NCBI GenBank assembly: GCA_026989405.1
Contig: JALSJL010000412.1
Coordinates: 1 to 11,133, forward strand
Direction of reading: 5' to 3'
Length of the DNA stretch: 11,133 nt
Source: Marinosulfonomonas sp.
GTDB taxonomy: Bacteria; Pseudomonadota; Alphaproteobacteria; Rhodobacterales; Rhodobacteraceae
The translations under genes were made by a program, and so were the position numbers. How positions within the stretch are numbered: position 1 is the stretch's first letter; the number at the start of each line of letters is the position of its first letter. The notes beneath the pieces are model-generated. The model did no database searches and was not told where the DNA came from. It saw nothing but the letters and a program-made list of their open reading frames with translations. This document shows positions 1-6,243 of the stretch, one piece after another.

Positions 1-997
1 TCAGCAGCGCCTGGAACCGTTTCAGACGGGCTTGCGGGTCTTCGTCCGGGACAATCGACGCAAAAGCCGCGGCCAGGTCCGGGTGCGGCTGGGCGGCCCA
101 TGCCTTTTTGAGAATGCGTGAGGCCTGGCGCGGTTTGCCCTGCTCCAGATAGGCTTCTGCGGCCATGACCGCGGCCGGGACAAGGTCGGGCGACAGCCGA
201 TTGGCCTCGATCGCCGCCTCTCTTGCTTCAAGCGAATTGCCGTCGGCAAAGACTTCGCGCGCCTGTGACAAGGCCAGAACCGCGTCACGCCGCCGGTGCA
301 CATCCCTGGGAAGCTGACCATGGCGCTTCTTGAGCTGGAGCGTCTTGCGCGCGCCCTTCCAATCGTGCTCTTCCGCCTGCAACCGAAGCAGCACGTCGCC
401 GGTCTCCTGGTGTTTCGGCTTGAGGGCAAAGGCACGTTCGGCCAGTTTCATGGCAACTTCCGTGTCGCCCTCATCCAGCTTTTGCTTCATCAGCCCGCGG
501 ATGCCGACAAACCGGGTGCGGTCGTCGCTCAGCAATCGCTTGTAAACCTCGGCGGCCTTGCGCTTGTCGCCAGTAATTTCTGCGGCCTGCGCGGTGATCA
601 GGTTCGTCAGTTCCGGCCGACGCAGGAACTTTTCGGCTTTCGCAGCCTTGGACATCGCCAGCCGGCCCTCGCCTGCTGCAAGCGCCGTCATTCCGTCAGC
701 AAGCGCTTCATACCCCTTGCGCTCCCGGTTGCGGTCGAAATACCGCGATATGGCGGTTTCGTCGCCATTGATGAAACGAATCAGGGCAACCAGCAGCCCC
801 AGAACTTTCAGGGCGACCCAGATGGCGACCACCAGAAGGGCAAGGGCGATAACAGCCTGCAACGGCTCCAGGTTGTATTCCGTGTTGCCAAAAGTAATGC
901 GCAACCCGCCTTCGGTTTCCGACAACAGGCCGACGCCATATGTCAGGCCAGCCACCAAGACGATGAACAGGACGATTTTCAGTAACGACCACAGCAT
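1..997 (-). CDS. hemY: HemY-like membrane TPR protein, C-terminus cut by window edge
   Basis: This is the first 332 codons of a HemY-family inner-membrane protein; the 3' end lies beyond base 1. The ATG at 995-997 begins MLWSLLKIVLF. Two hydrophobic helices follow (about residues 5-25 and 43-70), then an 'RFINGDETAISRYF' segment and a long alpha-helical part with TPR-like spacing, as in HemY_N plus TPR proteins. Only 2 bp separate it from the mic60 stop, and a GGGGA ribosome-binding site lies inside the end of mic60, so the two are probably translationally coupled. The name comes from location beside hem genes. This family is not the Bacillus protoporphyrinogen oxidase called HemY, and its biochemical role is unsettled; a scaffold or regulatory role near haem synthesis is usually proposed. 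Family assignment is firm, function is not. The gene has no stop within the window, which is why only its reading frame, not a closed ORF, is visible. Confidence 0.9.
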   Translation of the reverse strand, partial: MLWSLLKIVLFIVLVAGLTYGVGLLSETEGGLRITFGNTEYNLEPLQAVIALALLVVAIWVALKVLGLLVALIRFINGDETAISRYFDRNRERKGYEALADGMTALAAGEGRLAMSKAAKAEKFLRRPELTNLITAQAAEITGDKRKAAEVYKRLLSDDRTRFVGIRGLMKQKLDEGDTEVAMKLAERAFALKPKHQETGDVLLRLQAEEHDWKGARKTLQLKKRHGQLPRDVHRRRDAVLALSQAREVFADGNSLEAREAAIEANRLSPDLVPAAVMAAEAYLEQGKPRQASRILKKAWAAQPHPDLAAAFASIVPDEDPQARLKRFQALL

Positions 998-999
998 GT

Positions 1000-2205
1000 C
1001 TATTGTCCCCGTTCTTCGAGTTTCTCGGTCAGGATCCGGATGCCGCGCATCACTTCCTGACGCTGGCTTGCCTTGGAAACCCATGGCGCCAACACTTTCC
1101 GGCCCGCGTCAGGCAGGCCCTGCAACTCGCGCAGCGTGGTTTCCAGATCGCCGGATTTCAGGGCCGCTTCCGCGCGGGAAAGCACGGCGTCCGGGTCGTT
1201 CCCTTCGCGCGGCTCAAGCGAGCGCGCGCCAAGTTGCCTGCGAAGAAATGCGGCTATCTTGCCTGTGCTGCCCGTCTCGGGCGCTTCGGCCGCAGATGCC
1301 GCCAATGCCTGACGCGCCATGTCGGGGAAGCTGCTCTGCAATTGCGCCAATGTGGCAACCCCGGTGTCTGCGACAGCCGCCAGGCTGGCAGGCACATCCA
1401 GGCCCGCCGCACGCAGTTCATCCAGCGCCTCGCCAAAAGGCGCGCCGTTGTCTGCTGCGGCAACCAGGCGGGCCAAAGCCGCCTGAACCGCCGCCTCCTG
1501 GCCAGCCTGCATCGCAGTTGACCGGGCCGCATCGGCACTGGCCTGTGCTTCGCGGATGCGCTCCAACTCTGCCTGGAACATCTGACGCATGGCCTCCAGT
1601 TGCCGTTCATAGGCGGCAACGGCGTCTTTTGTGTCATTGCCGTCAGGAATCGGCCGGTTTTCCAGGTCTGTCAGGCGCGCCTCGAGCTGATCAATGCGGG
1701 CCGACATCTCGGCCATGGGCTGATCGTCGGGCGCCAGTGACCGCGCAAGCTGCTCCAGATCGGCGGTCGTTGCCAGATCTGGCTGCGCAGCGGCCAGGGC
1801 ATCCAGTTTCTCTTGCAGGCGGGCCAATTGCGCCGATTGGGCTGACAATTGAGTCTCGACCAGTTCGACTTTCGAAGGGCCAGAACTGAAGGGCCAGCTG
1901 TCATTTCCAAGATACTGCGAAGCGCCAAACCCGGCGGCTCCGGCCAGAATGCCGCCCAGCAGCATTGCCGGCCAGACCCGGCGTTTTTCGACCGCCGGAC
2001 GGATGGGCTGCGCGGCTTCGGATGTGCCGGGTTCAGGCTCTGGGCGAGACCCCTCTGCGGTGTCCGATGGCGCCCCGTCGATGACTTGCGCTTCTGCAAC
2101 CGGGTCGGCTGCGGAACTTTCCGGCAATTGTTCGGCTTTGGACGCGCGGCTGCGCGATTTTCCCGCCTTTGGCGTTGATTTTCTTTTGCCGCCGGAACCT
2201 GCCAT
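1000..2205 (-). CDS. mic60: Mitofilin/Mic60-family inner membrane protein (COG4223)
   Basis: This is a 401-residue alphaproteobacterial homologue of mitochondrial Mic60, the MICOS subunit that shapes cristae junctions. Visible parts in order: a basic then acidic, low-complexity cytoplasmic N-terminus (1-75), one transmembrane helix (about 78-99, MLLGGILAGAAGFGA), a heptad-rich coiled coil (about 112-232, broken near 'ENRPIPDG'), and a helical C-terminal domain (about 235-401) corresponding to the mitofilin signature region. Overall sequence conservation is low, so the call leans on architecture and on position between hemD and hemY, the arrangement known for this family. I chose the ATG at 2203-2205 because AGGGGGG lies about 9 nt upstream; an in-frame GTG at 2224-2226 would add seven residues but has no such site. 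In alphaproteobacteria the protein is linked to outer-membrane contact and to bending of intracytoplasmic membranes. Confidence 0.85.
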   Translation of the reverse strand: MAGSGGKRKSTPKAGKSRSRASKAEQLPESSAADPVAEAQVIDGAPSDTAEGSRPEPEPGTSEAAQPIRPAVEKRRVWPAMLLGGILAGAAGFGASQYLGNDSWPFSSGPSKVELVETQLSAQSAQLARLQEKLDALAAAQPDLATTADLEQLARSLAPDDQPMAEMSARIDQLEARLTDLENRPIPDGNDTKDAVAAYERQLEAMRQMFQAELERIREAQASADAARSTAMQAGQEAAVQAALARLVAAADNGAPFGEALDELRAAGLDVPASLAAVADTGVATLAQLQSSFPDMARQALAASAAEAPETGSTGKIAAFLRRQLGARSLEPREGNDPDAVLSRAEAALKSGDLETTLRELQGLPDAGRKVLAPWVSKASQRQEVMRGIRILTEKLEERGQ

Positions 2206-2268
2206 ACCTGTCGCCCCCCTGAACACACAATACGAACTGCGCCATCGCTGACCGCTGCCTGCAACCTA

Positions 2269-2288
2269 AGGCCCCGTCGCAGGGGCCT
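2269..2288 (-). other. Perfect 7-bp hairpin at the hemD stop codon
   Basis: AGGCCCC (2269-2275) and GGGGCCT (2282-2288) form a perfect stem with a 6-nt loop, starting at the last base of the hemD TGA. Read on the minus strand, the hairpin is followed by TAGGTTGC, not a T-run, so it is not a standard intrinsic terminator. It could attenuate or trim the message between hemD and mic60, or protect a 3' end. The remaining 63 bp before mic60 show only the AGGGGGG ribosome-binding site. Confidence 0.5.
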
Positions 2289-2989
2289 CAAGGCCAGTTG
2301 CTGGCCGCAGCCCGAATCTTCTGAACCATCTCGGCCTCGTCGGGGCGCGCGGCAACATATGTTGCCAATGGCCCCGGCCCTTCCCAGGCCTGTGCAACCG
2401 CACCACTCAGGCCCACCAGAACAATCGGAGCACTGGCGTCCACCCGTCTGGCTTCGCGCCCCATCAAAGCAGAGGAACGCGGCGAAAAAAGGGGGACAAT
2501 CACCCGTGCATTCCCCCGAAGCAGCCCTTCTGCCTCCGGGTTCAGCGGTTTTTCGACCTGATCGTAGACGACGACCGAATCGACGGAAAACCCTTTCTCC
2601 GCCAGCTTCTGTGCCACATCTCCCCGGCTGTGGCGCCCACGCAAGAACAGCATCCGGCTGCCCCGCGGCGACTGCGCGGCCAGCTTCACAAGCGCCCCCG
2701 CGTCCCCGCCCGCAGCCGTCACGTCCATGCCCAGCTCGCGTGCCGCGCCTGCTGTCGCCTGGCCGACGGCAATTGCATATTTGCCTTCCGGTGCGAACCG
2801 GCGCACGGCCTGAACCGCGTGGCGAGACGCAAAAAGGAGCACATCGTACCCGGACAGATCAACCTCGGCCGGAACCGGGCGGATTTCCATGATCGGCGAA
2901 ATGATCGTGCGCATGTCGCCCAGGGCTTCCCGAAACCGGACCGACTGTTCCATCGGGCGGCTGAGCAGAACGATCGGGTCTTTCGGCAC
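2288..2989 (-). CDS. hemD: Uroporphyrinogen-III synthase
   Basis: HemD closes linear hydroxymethylbilane into uroporphyrinogen III with inversion of ring D, the branch point to haem, sirohaem, cobalamin and bacteriochlorophyll. The 233-residue product fits the family size. It starts with a 'PIVLLSRP' strand, has 'DVLLFASRHAV' near residue 50, 'AVGQATAGAARELG' near 75-88, 'MLFLRGRHSRGDVAQKL', the 'VVVYDQVE' hinge strand and 'PLFSPRSS', all placed as in two-lobed HemD proteins. The start is taken as GTG at 2987-2989, preceded by GGGGGC five nucleotides upstream. An upstream ATG at 3077-3079 would add 30 residues of unrelated, poorly conserved sequence and overlap the divergent tsaD start, so it is rejected. 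hemC is not adjacent; tsaD lies directly on the other side. HemD sequences diverge greatly, but the neighbours mic60 and hemY support the call. Confidence 0.9.
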   Translation of the reverse strand: MPKDPIVLLSRPMEQSVRFREALGDMRTIISPIMEIRPVPAEVDLSGYDVLLFASRHAVQAVRRFAPEGKYAIAVGQATAGAARELGMDVTAAGGDAGALVKLAAQSPRGSRMLFLRGRHSRGDVAQKLAEKGFSVDSVVVYDQVEKPLNPEAEGLLRGNARVIVPLFSPRSSALMGREARRVDASAPIVLVGLSGAVAQAWEGPGPLATYVAARPDEAEMVQKIRAAASNWP

Positions 2990-3026
2990 GAGTTGCCCCC
3001 AGCAATGTTGAATGGCGCCTCTTGCG

Positions 3027-3055
3027 GTGTTACCTGCCGGTGAACGCCGGCGCAA
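3027..3055 (-). promoter_or_regulatory. Tentative hemD operon promoter
   Basis: On the minus strand, TTGCGC (3050-3055) lies 17 bp upstream of TAACAC (3027-3032), a weak sigma-70-type pair placed about 40 bp ahead of the hemD GTG. A small GCCGG/CCGGC inverted repeat (3036-3051) sits in the spacer. The pair is in the 77-bp divergent gap between hemD and tsaD, which must hold promoters for both directions; no clear plus-strand promoter was found. Weak match, so low confidence. Confidence 0.25.
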
Positions 3056-3066
3056 CACGAGCAACA

Positions 3067-4164
3067 ATGAAAAACTCACTGACCATACTGGGCCTGGAAA
3101 GCAGCTGTGACGATACAGCCGCTGCCATTGTCCGCCACAGGCCGGGGCAGTCGGCCGAGATCCTTGCCTCGGTCGTCTATGGCCAAACCGACCTGCACGC
3201 CGGATATGGCGGCGTCGTGCCTGAAATTGCCGCCCGCGCCCATGCGGAAAAGCTGGATCTGGCCGTCGAACAGGCCCTGAGCGAAGCAGATCTTGGTCTG
3301 GCCGACCTTGACGGCGTGGCGGTGACCGCCGGGCCCGGGTTGATCGGGGGTGTCCTGGCAGGCGTGATGTGCGCCAAGGGTATTGCGGCAGGCGCGGGGC
3401 TGCCGTTGGTCGGCGTCAACCATCTGGCCGGCCATGCGCTGACCCCCCGCCTGACGGATGACATCGCTTTTCCCTATCTGATGCTGCTTGTCTCGGGGGG
3501 GCACTGCCAGTTTCTCATGGTCAGCGGCTCCGACACATACAAGCGCCTCGGCGCAACGATCGACGATGCGCCAGGCGAGGCTTTCGACAAGGCGGCCCGG
3601 CTGCTGGGCCTGCCGCAACCCGGCGGGCCATCGGTGGAAGCCGAAGCCGCAAAGGGGGACCCGACGCGCTTTGTCTTTCCGCGACCGTTGCTGAACCGCC
3701 CGGGCTGTGACATGTCCTTTTCCGGCCTCAAGACGGCCCTGCTGCGCCAGCGCGACAAGATGGTCGCAGCCAACGGCGGCCTGACCGCGACCGACCGGGC
3801 CGATCTTTGTGCCGGATTTCAGGCAGCCGTCGTGGACGTTTTTGCAGAAAAATCCACCAGGGCGCTTGAGGCCTATCTTGCGCTCAAGCCTGAAGCACCG
3901 GTATTTGCCGTCGCCGGCGGCGTTGCGGCAAACCGGAAGGTCAGGGCCGCATTAGAGACTGTTTCACGGCACCAGGGCGTGCAGTTTCTGGCCCCGCCGA
4001 CTGCGCTTTGCACCGACAATGCGGCCATGATCGCCTGGGCGGGCATTGAACGCTTCCGCGCGGGTGACAGCGACGACCATTCGCTTGCGGCCCGCCCGCG
4101 CTGGCCGCTGGACCGCAAGAGCGCTCCGATACTGGGATCCGGCAAGAAAGGCGCCAAGGCATGA
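3067..4164 (+). CDS. tsaD: tRNA N6-adenosine threonylcarbamoyltransferase TsaD
   Basis: TsaD transfers the threonylcarbamoyl group from threonylcarbamoyl-AMP onto A37 of tRNAs that read ANN codons (t6A), acting in the cytoplasm with TsaB and TsaE. The 365-residue product has the ASKHA-fold marks: 'ILGLESSCDDT' (7-17), the metal-binding HxxxH as 'NHLAGH' (H119, H123), 'LVSGGHCQ' (141-148), 'GATIDDAPGEAFDKAARLLG' region (162-181), 'GGVAANRKVR' (284-293) and 'CTDNAAMIA' (315-323, metal-ligand D317). All key residues are present. The ATG at 3067 gives the usual short lead before ILGLESS; an in-frame ATG at 3022 would add 15 unconserved residues and run into the hemD promoter region. The ribosome-binding site is weak (GAGC). 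It is the first gene of a plus-strand run and overlaps gpsA by 4 bp, so both are likely co-translated. Confidence 0.97.
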   Translation: MKNSLTILGLESSCDDTAAAIVRHRPGQSAEILASVVYGQTDLHAGYGGVVPEIAARAHAEKLDLAVEQALSEADLGLADLDGVAVTAGPGLIGGVLAGVMCAKGIAAGAGLPLVGVNHLAGHALTPRLTDDIAFPYLMLLVSGGHCQFLMVSGSDTYKRLGATIDDAPGEAFDKAARLLGLPQPGGPSVEAEAAKGDPTRFVFPRPLLNRPGCDMSFSGLKTALLRQRDKMVAANGGLTATDRADLCAGFQAAVVDVFAEKSTRALEAYLALKPEAPVFAVAGGVAANRKVRAALETVSRHQGVQFLAPPTALCTDNAAMIAWAGIERFRAGDSDDHSLAARPRWPLDRKSAPILGSGKKGAKA

Positions 4165-5123
4165 CGGACATCTCGGTAATCGGGGCAGGTGCTTTTGGCA
4201 CGGCCCTGGCAATTTCCCTTGCACGCGCAGGGCAGAAAGTGTCGTTGGTCGCCCGCACGCAGGCGCATGCCGACGAGATCAATACAGCGCGCGAAAACCG
4301 CGCGCGGTTGCCCGGCATCCCGCTTCCTGACGGGGTAACAGTGACGGCGAATCCACCGGAACTCGCGCAAACCTGCCTGTTGGCGGTGCCCGCGCAGTCG
4401 CTTGGCCAGGTCGTGACCCGCAACAGCGCGGCGCTGGAAGGCAAGGACGCCGTGGCCTGCTGCAAGGGCCTGGATATCAAAACCGGGTTGGGACCCACGC
4501 AGACCATTGCGCGCAATTGCAAGGCCGCCTGCGCCGCCATTCTTTCCGGGCCGGGCTTTGCCCAGGACATTGCGGCAGGGCTGCCAACCGCCATGACCAT
4601 TGCCACCCGGCGCGCTGCAGATTCCGAACGGCTTCAGCATCGGCTTTCGACAGGAAACCTTCGCCTCTATCGCTCAACCGACGTGATTGGCGTGGAAATG
4701 GGCGGCGCATTGAAGAACGTGGTCGCCATCGGAGCCGGCATCACCATCGGCGCTGGCCTTGGGGAAAGTGCGCGCGCGGCACTGGTCACCCGAGGGTTCG
4801 CGGAAATGCAGCGGTTTGCCGAAGCTCATGGCGCCAGACCTCAGACGCTTGCCGGGCTGTCCGGGTTGGGCGATCTGATCCTGACCTGCACCTCGGAACT
4901 GTCACGGAATTTTCGCCACGGCCTTCACCTGGGATCGGGCCGAGATGCTGAAACGGGCACCACAATCGAAGGTGTTGCCACGGCGCTTGCCGTTGCCAAA
5001 CTGGCGCAGGAACAGGGGCTGGGCCTGCCGCTGACCCAGGCGGTCGCCTCGCTTTTGTCCGGGGATATCACCGTCGCGCAAGCCGTCGATGCGCTTTTGG
5101 CGCGGCCTCTCAGAAAGGAATGA
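4161..5123 (+). CDS. gpsA: NAD(P)-dependent glycerol-3-phosphate dehydrogenase
   Basis: GpsA reduces dihydroxyacetone phosphate to sn-glycerol 3-phosphate, supplying the backbone for phospholipids. The 320-residue protein has an N-terminal Rossmann motif 'GAGAFGTALA' (8-17), 'CCKGLD' (100-105), 'ILSGPGFA' (127-134), the catalytic lysine in 'GGALKNVVAIGAG' (K185), 'SGLGDLILTC' (234-243) and 'IEGVATA' (269-275). Length and motif order match the family and nothing is missing. Its ATG overlaps the tsaD stop as ATGA, a classic coupling arrangement, so it needs no separate promoter. The EVE-domain gene follows after 4 bp. Its lipid role pairs loosely with the cardiolipin synthase later in the window, but the two are not in one operon. 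Confidence 0.97.
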   Translation: MTDISVIGAGAFGTALAISLARAGQKVSLVARTQAHADEINTARENRARLPGIPLPDGVTVTANPPELAQTCLLAVPAQSLGQVVTRNSAALEGKDAVACCKGLDIKTGLGPTQTIARNCKAACAAILSGPGFAQDIAAGLPTAMTIATRRAADSERLQHRLSTGNLRLYRSTDVIGVEMGGALKNVVAIGAGITIGAGLGESARAALVTRGFAEMQRFAEAHGARPQTLAGLSGLGDLILTCTSELSRNFRHGLHLGSGRDAETGTTIEGVATALAVAKLAQEQGLGLPLTQAVASLLSGDITVAQAVDALLARPLRKE

Positions 5124-5127
5124 ACCA

Positions 5128-5553
5128 ATGCAATACTGGCTTTTCAAATCCGAACCTTCGACCTGGAGCTGGCAGCAACAGCTTGCCAAGGCGCCCGAAT
5201 GCGAGGAATGGGACGGCGTTCGCAACTATCAGGCACGCAACTACATGCGTCAGATGAAGACAGGCGATCGTGGGTTTTTCTATCACTCCCAGAAAGAGAA
5301 GGCGATCGTGGGAATTGTCGAGGTCTGCGTCGAGGCGCACCCTGACAGCACCACCGATGACCCCCGCTGGGAATGCGTCGATATCCGGGCCATTCAGTCG
5401 ATGCCCGACCCGGTAACGCTGGCCATGTGCAAACAGGATCCGCGGCTCAAGGACATGGTCCTGGTCAACAACTCCAGGCTGTCGGTTCAGCCTGTCCGGC
5501 CAGACGAATGGAAGGCCGTGTGTGAGCTGGGCGGCTGCAATACTGGATATTGA
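5128..5553 (+). CDS. EVE domain-containing protein
   Basis: This is a 141-residue single-domain protein of the EVE/PUA-like superfamily (thymocyte nuclear protein 1 type). The family pattern is clear: 'YWLFKSEPSTWSW' (3-15), 'WDGVRNYQARNYM' (28-40), 'GDRGFFYHS' (46-54), 'VGIVEV' (61-66), 'DPRW' (78-81) and 'NNSRLSVQPV' (114-123). EVE domains resemble YTH and ASCH folds and are thought to bind modified bases in RNA or DNA; no enzymatic residues are expected. The ATG at 5128 is chosen because the preceding residues do not fit the family and AAAGGA lies a few bases upstream, overlapping the end of gpsA. Spacing to gpsA is 4 bp, so it belongs to the tsaD-gpsA transcript. Neighbourhood with the tRNA-modifying TsaD is suggestive, not proof, of a role in modified nucleic acid. 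Confidence 0.95.
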   Translation: MQYWLFKSEPSTWSWQQQLAKAPECEEWDGVRNYQARNYMRQMKTGDRGFFYHSQKEKAIVGIVEVCVEAHPDSTTDDPRWECVDIRAIQSMPDPVTLAMCKQDPRLKDMVLVNNSRLSVQPVRPDEWKAVCELGGCNTGY

Positions 5554-5597
5554 CGGCATTTTCCTCTAGTCATGGTCTGCAGACAGGGGGAAACACC

Positions 5598-5990
5598 ATG
5601 CAGATTATCGCAGTTCTCGTGGCGGCGGCCGGCGCATATGCGTTTGGCGCCGTCTGGTACATGATCAATGCAGACCGCTGGATGAACGCCGCTGGCGTGA
5701 CCCGCGAACAGGTGGAGGGCGGCGCAACCAAAAGCCCCGGCCCCTTCATCATCAGCGCCATCATGGCCATTCTGGTGGCCGGCATGACGCGCCACATGTT
5801 CAACATGGCCGGCATCGATACCGTTTCAAAGGGGTTTTTGTCGGGTCTTGGCCTGGGGGCTTTTGTCGCGGCGCCCTGGATTGTCACGAACTACGCCTAT
5901 GCGATGCGGCCCAGAACGCTGACGCTCATAGATGCAGGCTACGCTATCGCGGGAACCACGATCATCGGAACCATCCTGACACTGTTCTGA
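5598..5990 (+). CDS. DUF1761 family membrane protein
   Basis: This is a small 130-residue integral membrane protein of the DUF1761 family, function unknown. Four hydrophobic helices are visible at about 2-22, 50-68, 78-100 and 107-128. The family's N-terminal pattern is present as 'AYAFGAVWY' (13-21), followed by 'WMNAAG', and later 'APWIVTNYAY'. I chose the ATG at 5598 because it opens directly into the first helix and has AGGGGGAA about 6 nt upstream; codons before it in frame encode unrelated polar sequence. It lies 44 bp after the EVE gene on the same strand, with a 10-bp palindrome (GTCTGCAGAC, 5575-5584) in the gap and no obvious promoter, so read-through from the tsaD-gpsA-EVE run is likely. 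It converges on the DUF2853 gene. Confidence 0.88.
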   Translation: MQIIAVLVAAAGAYAFGAVWYMINADRWMNAAGVTREQVEGGATKSPGPFIISAIMAILVAGMTRHMFNMAGIDTVSKGFLSGLGLGAFVAAPWIVTNYAYAMRPRTLTLIDAGYAIAGTTIIGTILTLF

Positions 5991-6000
5991 AAATCCGGGC

Positions 6001-6038
6001 AAAAAAATCGGAGGGTCCCAACCCCTCGGGACCCTCCG
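6001..6038 (-). terminator. Strong intrinsic terminator, minus direction
   Basis: The arms CGGAGGGTCCC (6009-6019) and GGGACCCTCCG (6028-6038) form a perfect 11-bp stem with an 8-nt loop. On the minus strand it is followed by A plus seven Ts (A-run at 6001-6007 on the plus strand). On the plus strand the tail is CCACCCCAC, so it would not work well for the DUF1761 gene that ends at 5990. It ends the candidate small RNA. Confidence 0.85.
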
Positions 6039-6132
6039 CCACCCCACATGCTCCCTTAGCACCACATGTGTTCTTTGAAAGGTCCCGGCCATCCTAGCCT
6101 GTTGTGATGACACTAGGAGAGATGCGGCAGCA
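6001..6132 (-). ncRNA. Candidate intergenic small RNA with own terminator
   Basis: Read on the minus strand, this stretch gives three hairpins in series. The first pairs 6113-6118 with 6092-6097 (TCCTAG/CTAGGA, 15-nt loop). The second pairs 6065-6070 with 6045-6050 (CACATG/CATGTG, 14-nt loop). The third is an 11-bp perfect terminator stem (6009-6038) followed by A and seven Ts. An AT-rich block lies just upstream (6135-6180), and a separate terminator for the DUF2853 gene lies beyond it, so this terminator is not needed for that gene. No convincing peptide is encoded. It matches no small RNA family I recognise. The 5' end is an estimate from the weak promoter at 6139-6165. The alternative is a long 3' untranslated region of DUF2853 with a back-up terminator, or processing from it. 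Confidence 0.5.
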
Positions 6133-6138
6133 AAGCAA

Positions 6139-6165
6139 ACTCTAACTATATGTAATTTCTCTCAA
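6139..6165 (-). promoter_or_regulatory. Tentative promoter of the candidate small RNA
   Basis: On the minus strand TTGAGA (6160-6165) is followed after 15 bp by TAGAGT (6139-6144), within a markedly AT-rich block (6135-6180) in an otherwise GC-rich window. The spacer is short and the -10 matches only four of six positions; a nearby TATAGT (6145-6150) lacks a partner -35 box. The base-composition shift is a better argument than the boxes. Confidence 0.3.
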
Positions 6166-6180
6166 TTTTTTGACTTCGCA

Positions 6181-6212
6181 AGAAAATGGCGCCCGCCTGC
6201 ATGGCGCGCGCC
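6181..6212. terminator. Bidirectional terminator between convergent genes
   Basis: GGCGCCCGCC (6188-6197) and GGCGCGCGCC (6203-6212) pair as a 10-bp stem with one mismatch and a 5-nt loop. Minus-strand reading ends in ATTTTCTT, about 30 bp after the DUF2853 stop. Plus-strand reading ends in CTTGTTTT, so it may also stop transcripts arriving from DUF1761. Placement between convergent genes fits a shared terminator. Confidence 0.7.
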
Positions 6213-6243
6213 CTTGTTTTCGGCCATGTCTTGCCAAGCGGTC

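Noticed and set aside
558..1889. Long plus-strand open frame of 443 codons opposite hemY and mic60
   Set aside because: It is a shadow frame in high-GC sequence: proline- and arginine-rich low-complexity product, no recognisable domain, and it lies opposite two well supported genes.
5826..6113. Minus-strand open frame of 95 codons across the DUF1761 end and the candidate small RNA
   Set aside because: It runs through the terminator hairpin and its T-run, has no clear ribosome-binding site, and the peptide is low complexity; a small RNA fits better.
6001..6132. Known stable RNAs (6S, SRP 4.5S, AbcR-type) as identity of the candidate small RNA
   Set aside because: The SRP GGAAG/GCAG core, the 6S long-bubble shape and the anti-Shine-Dalgarno loops of AbcR-type RNAs are not evident.
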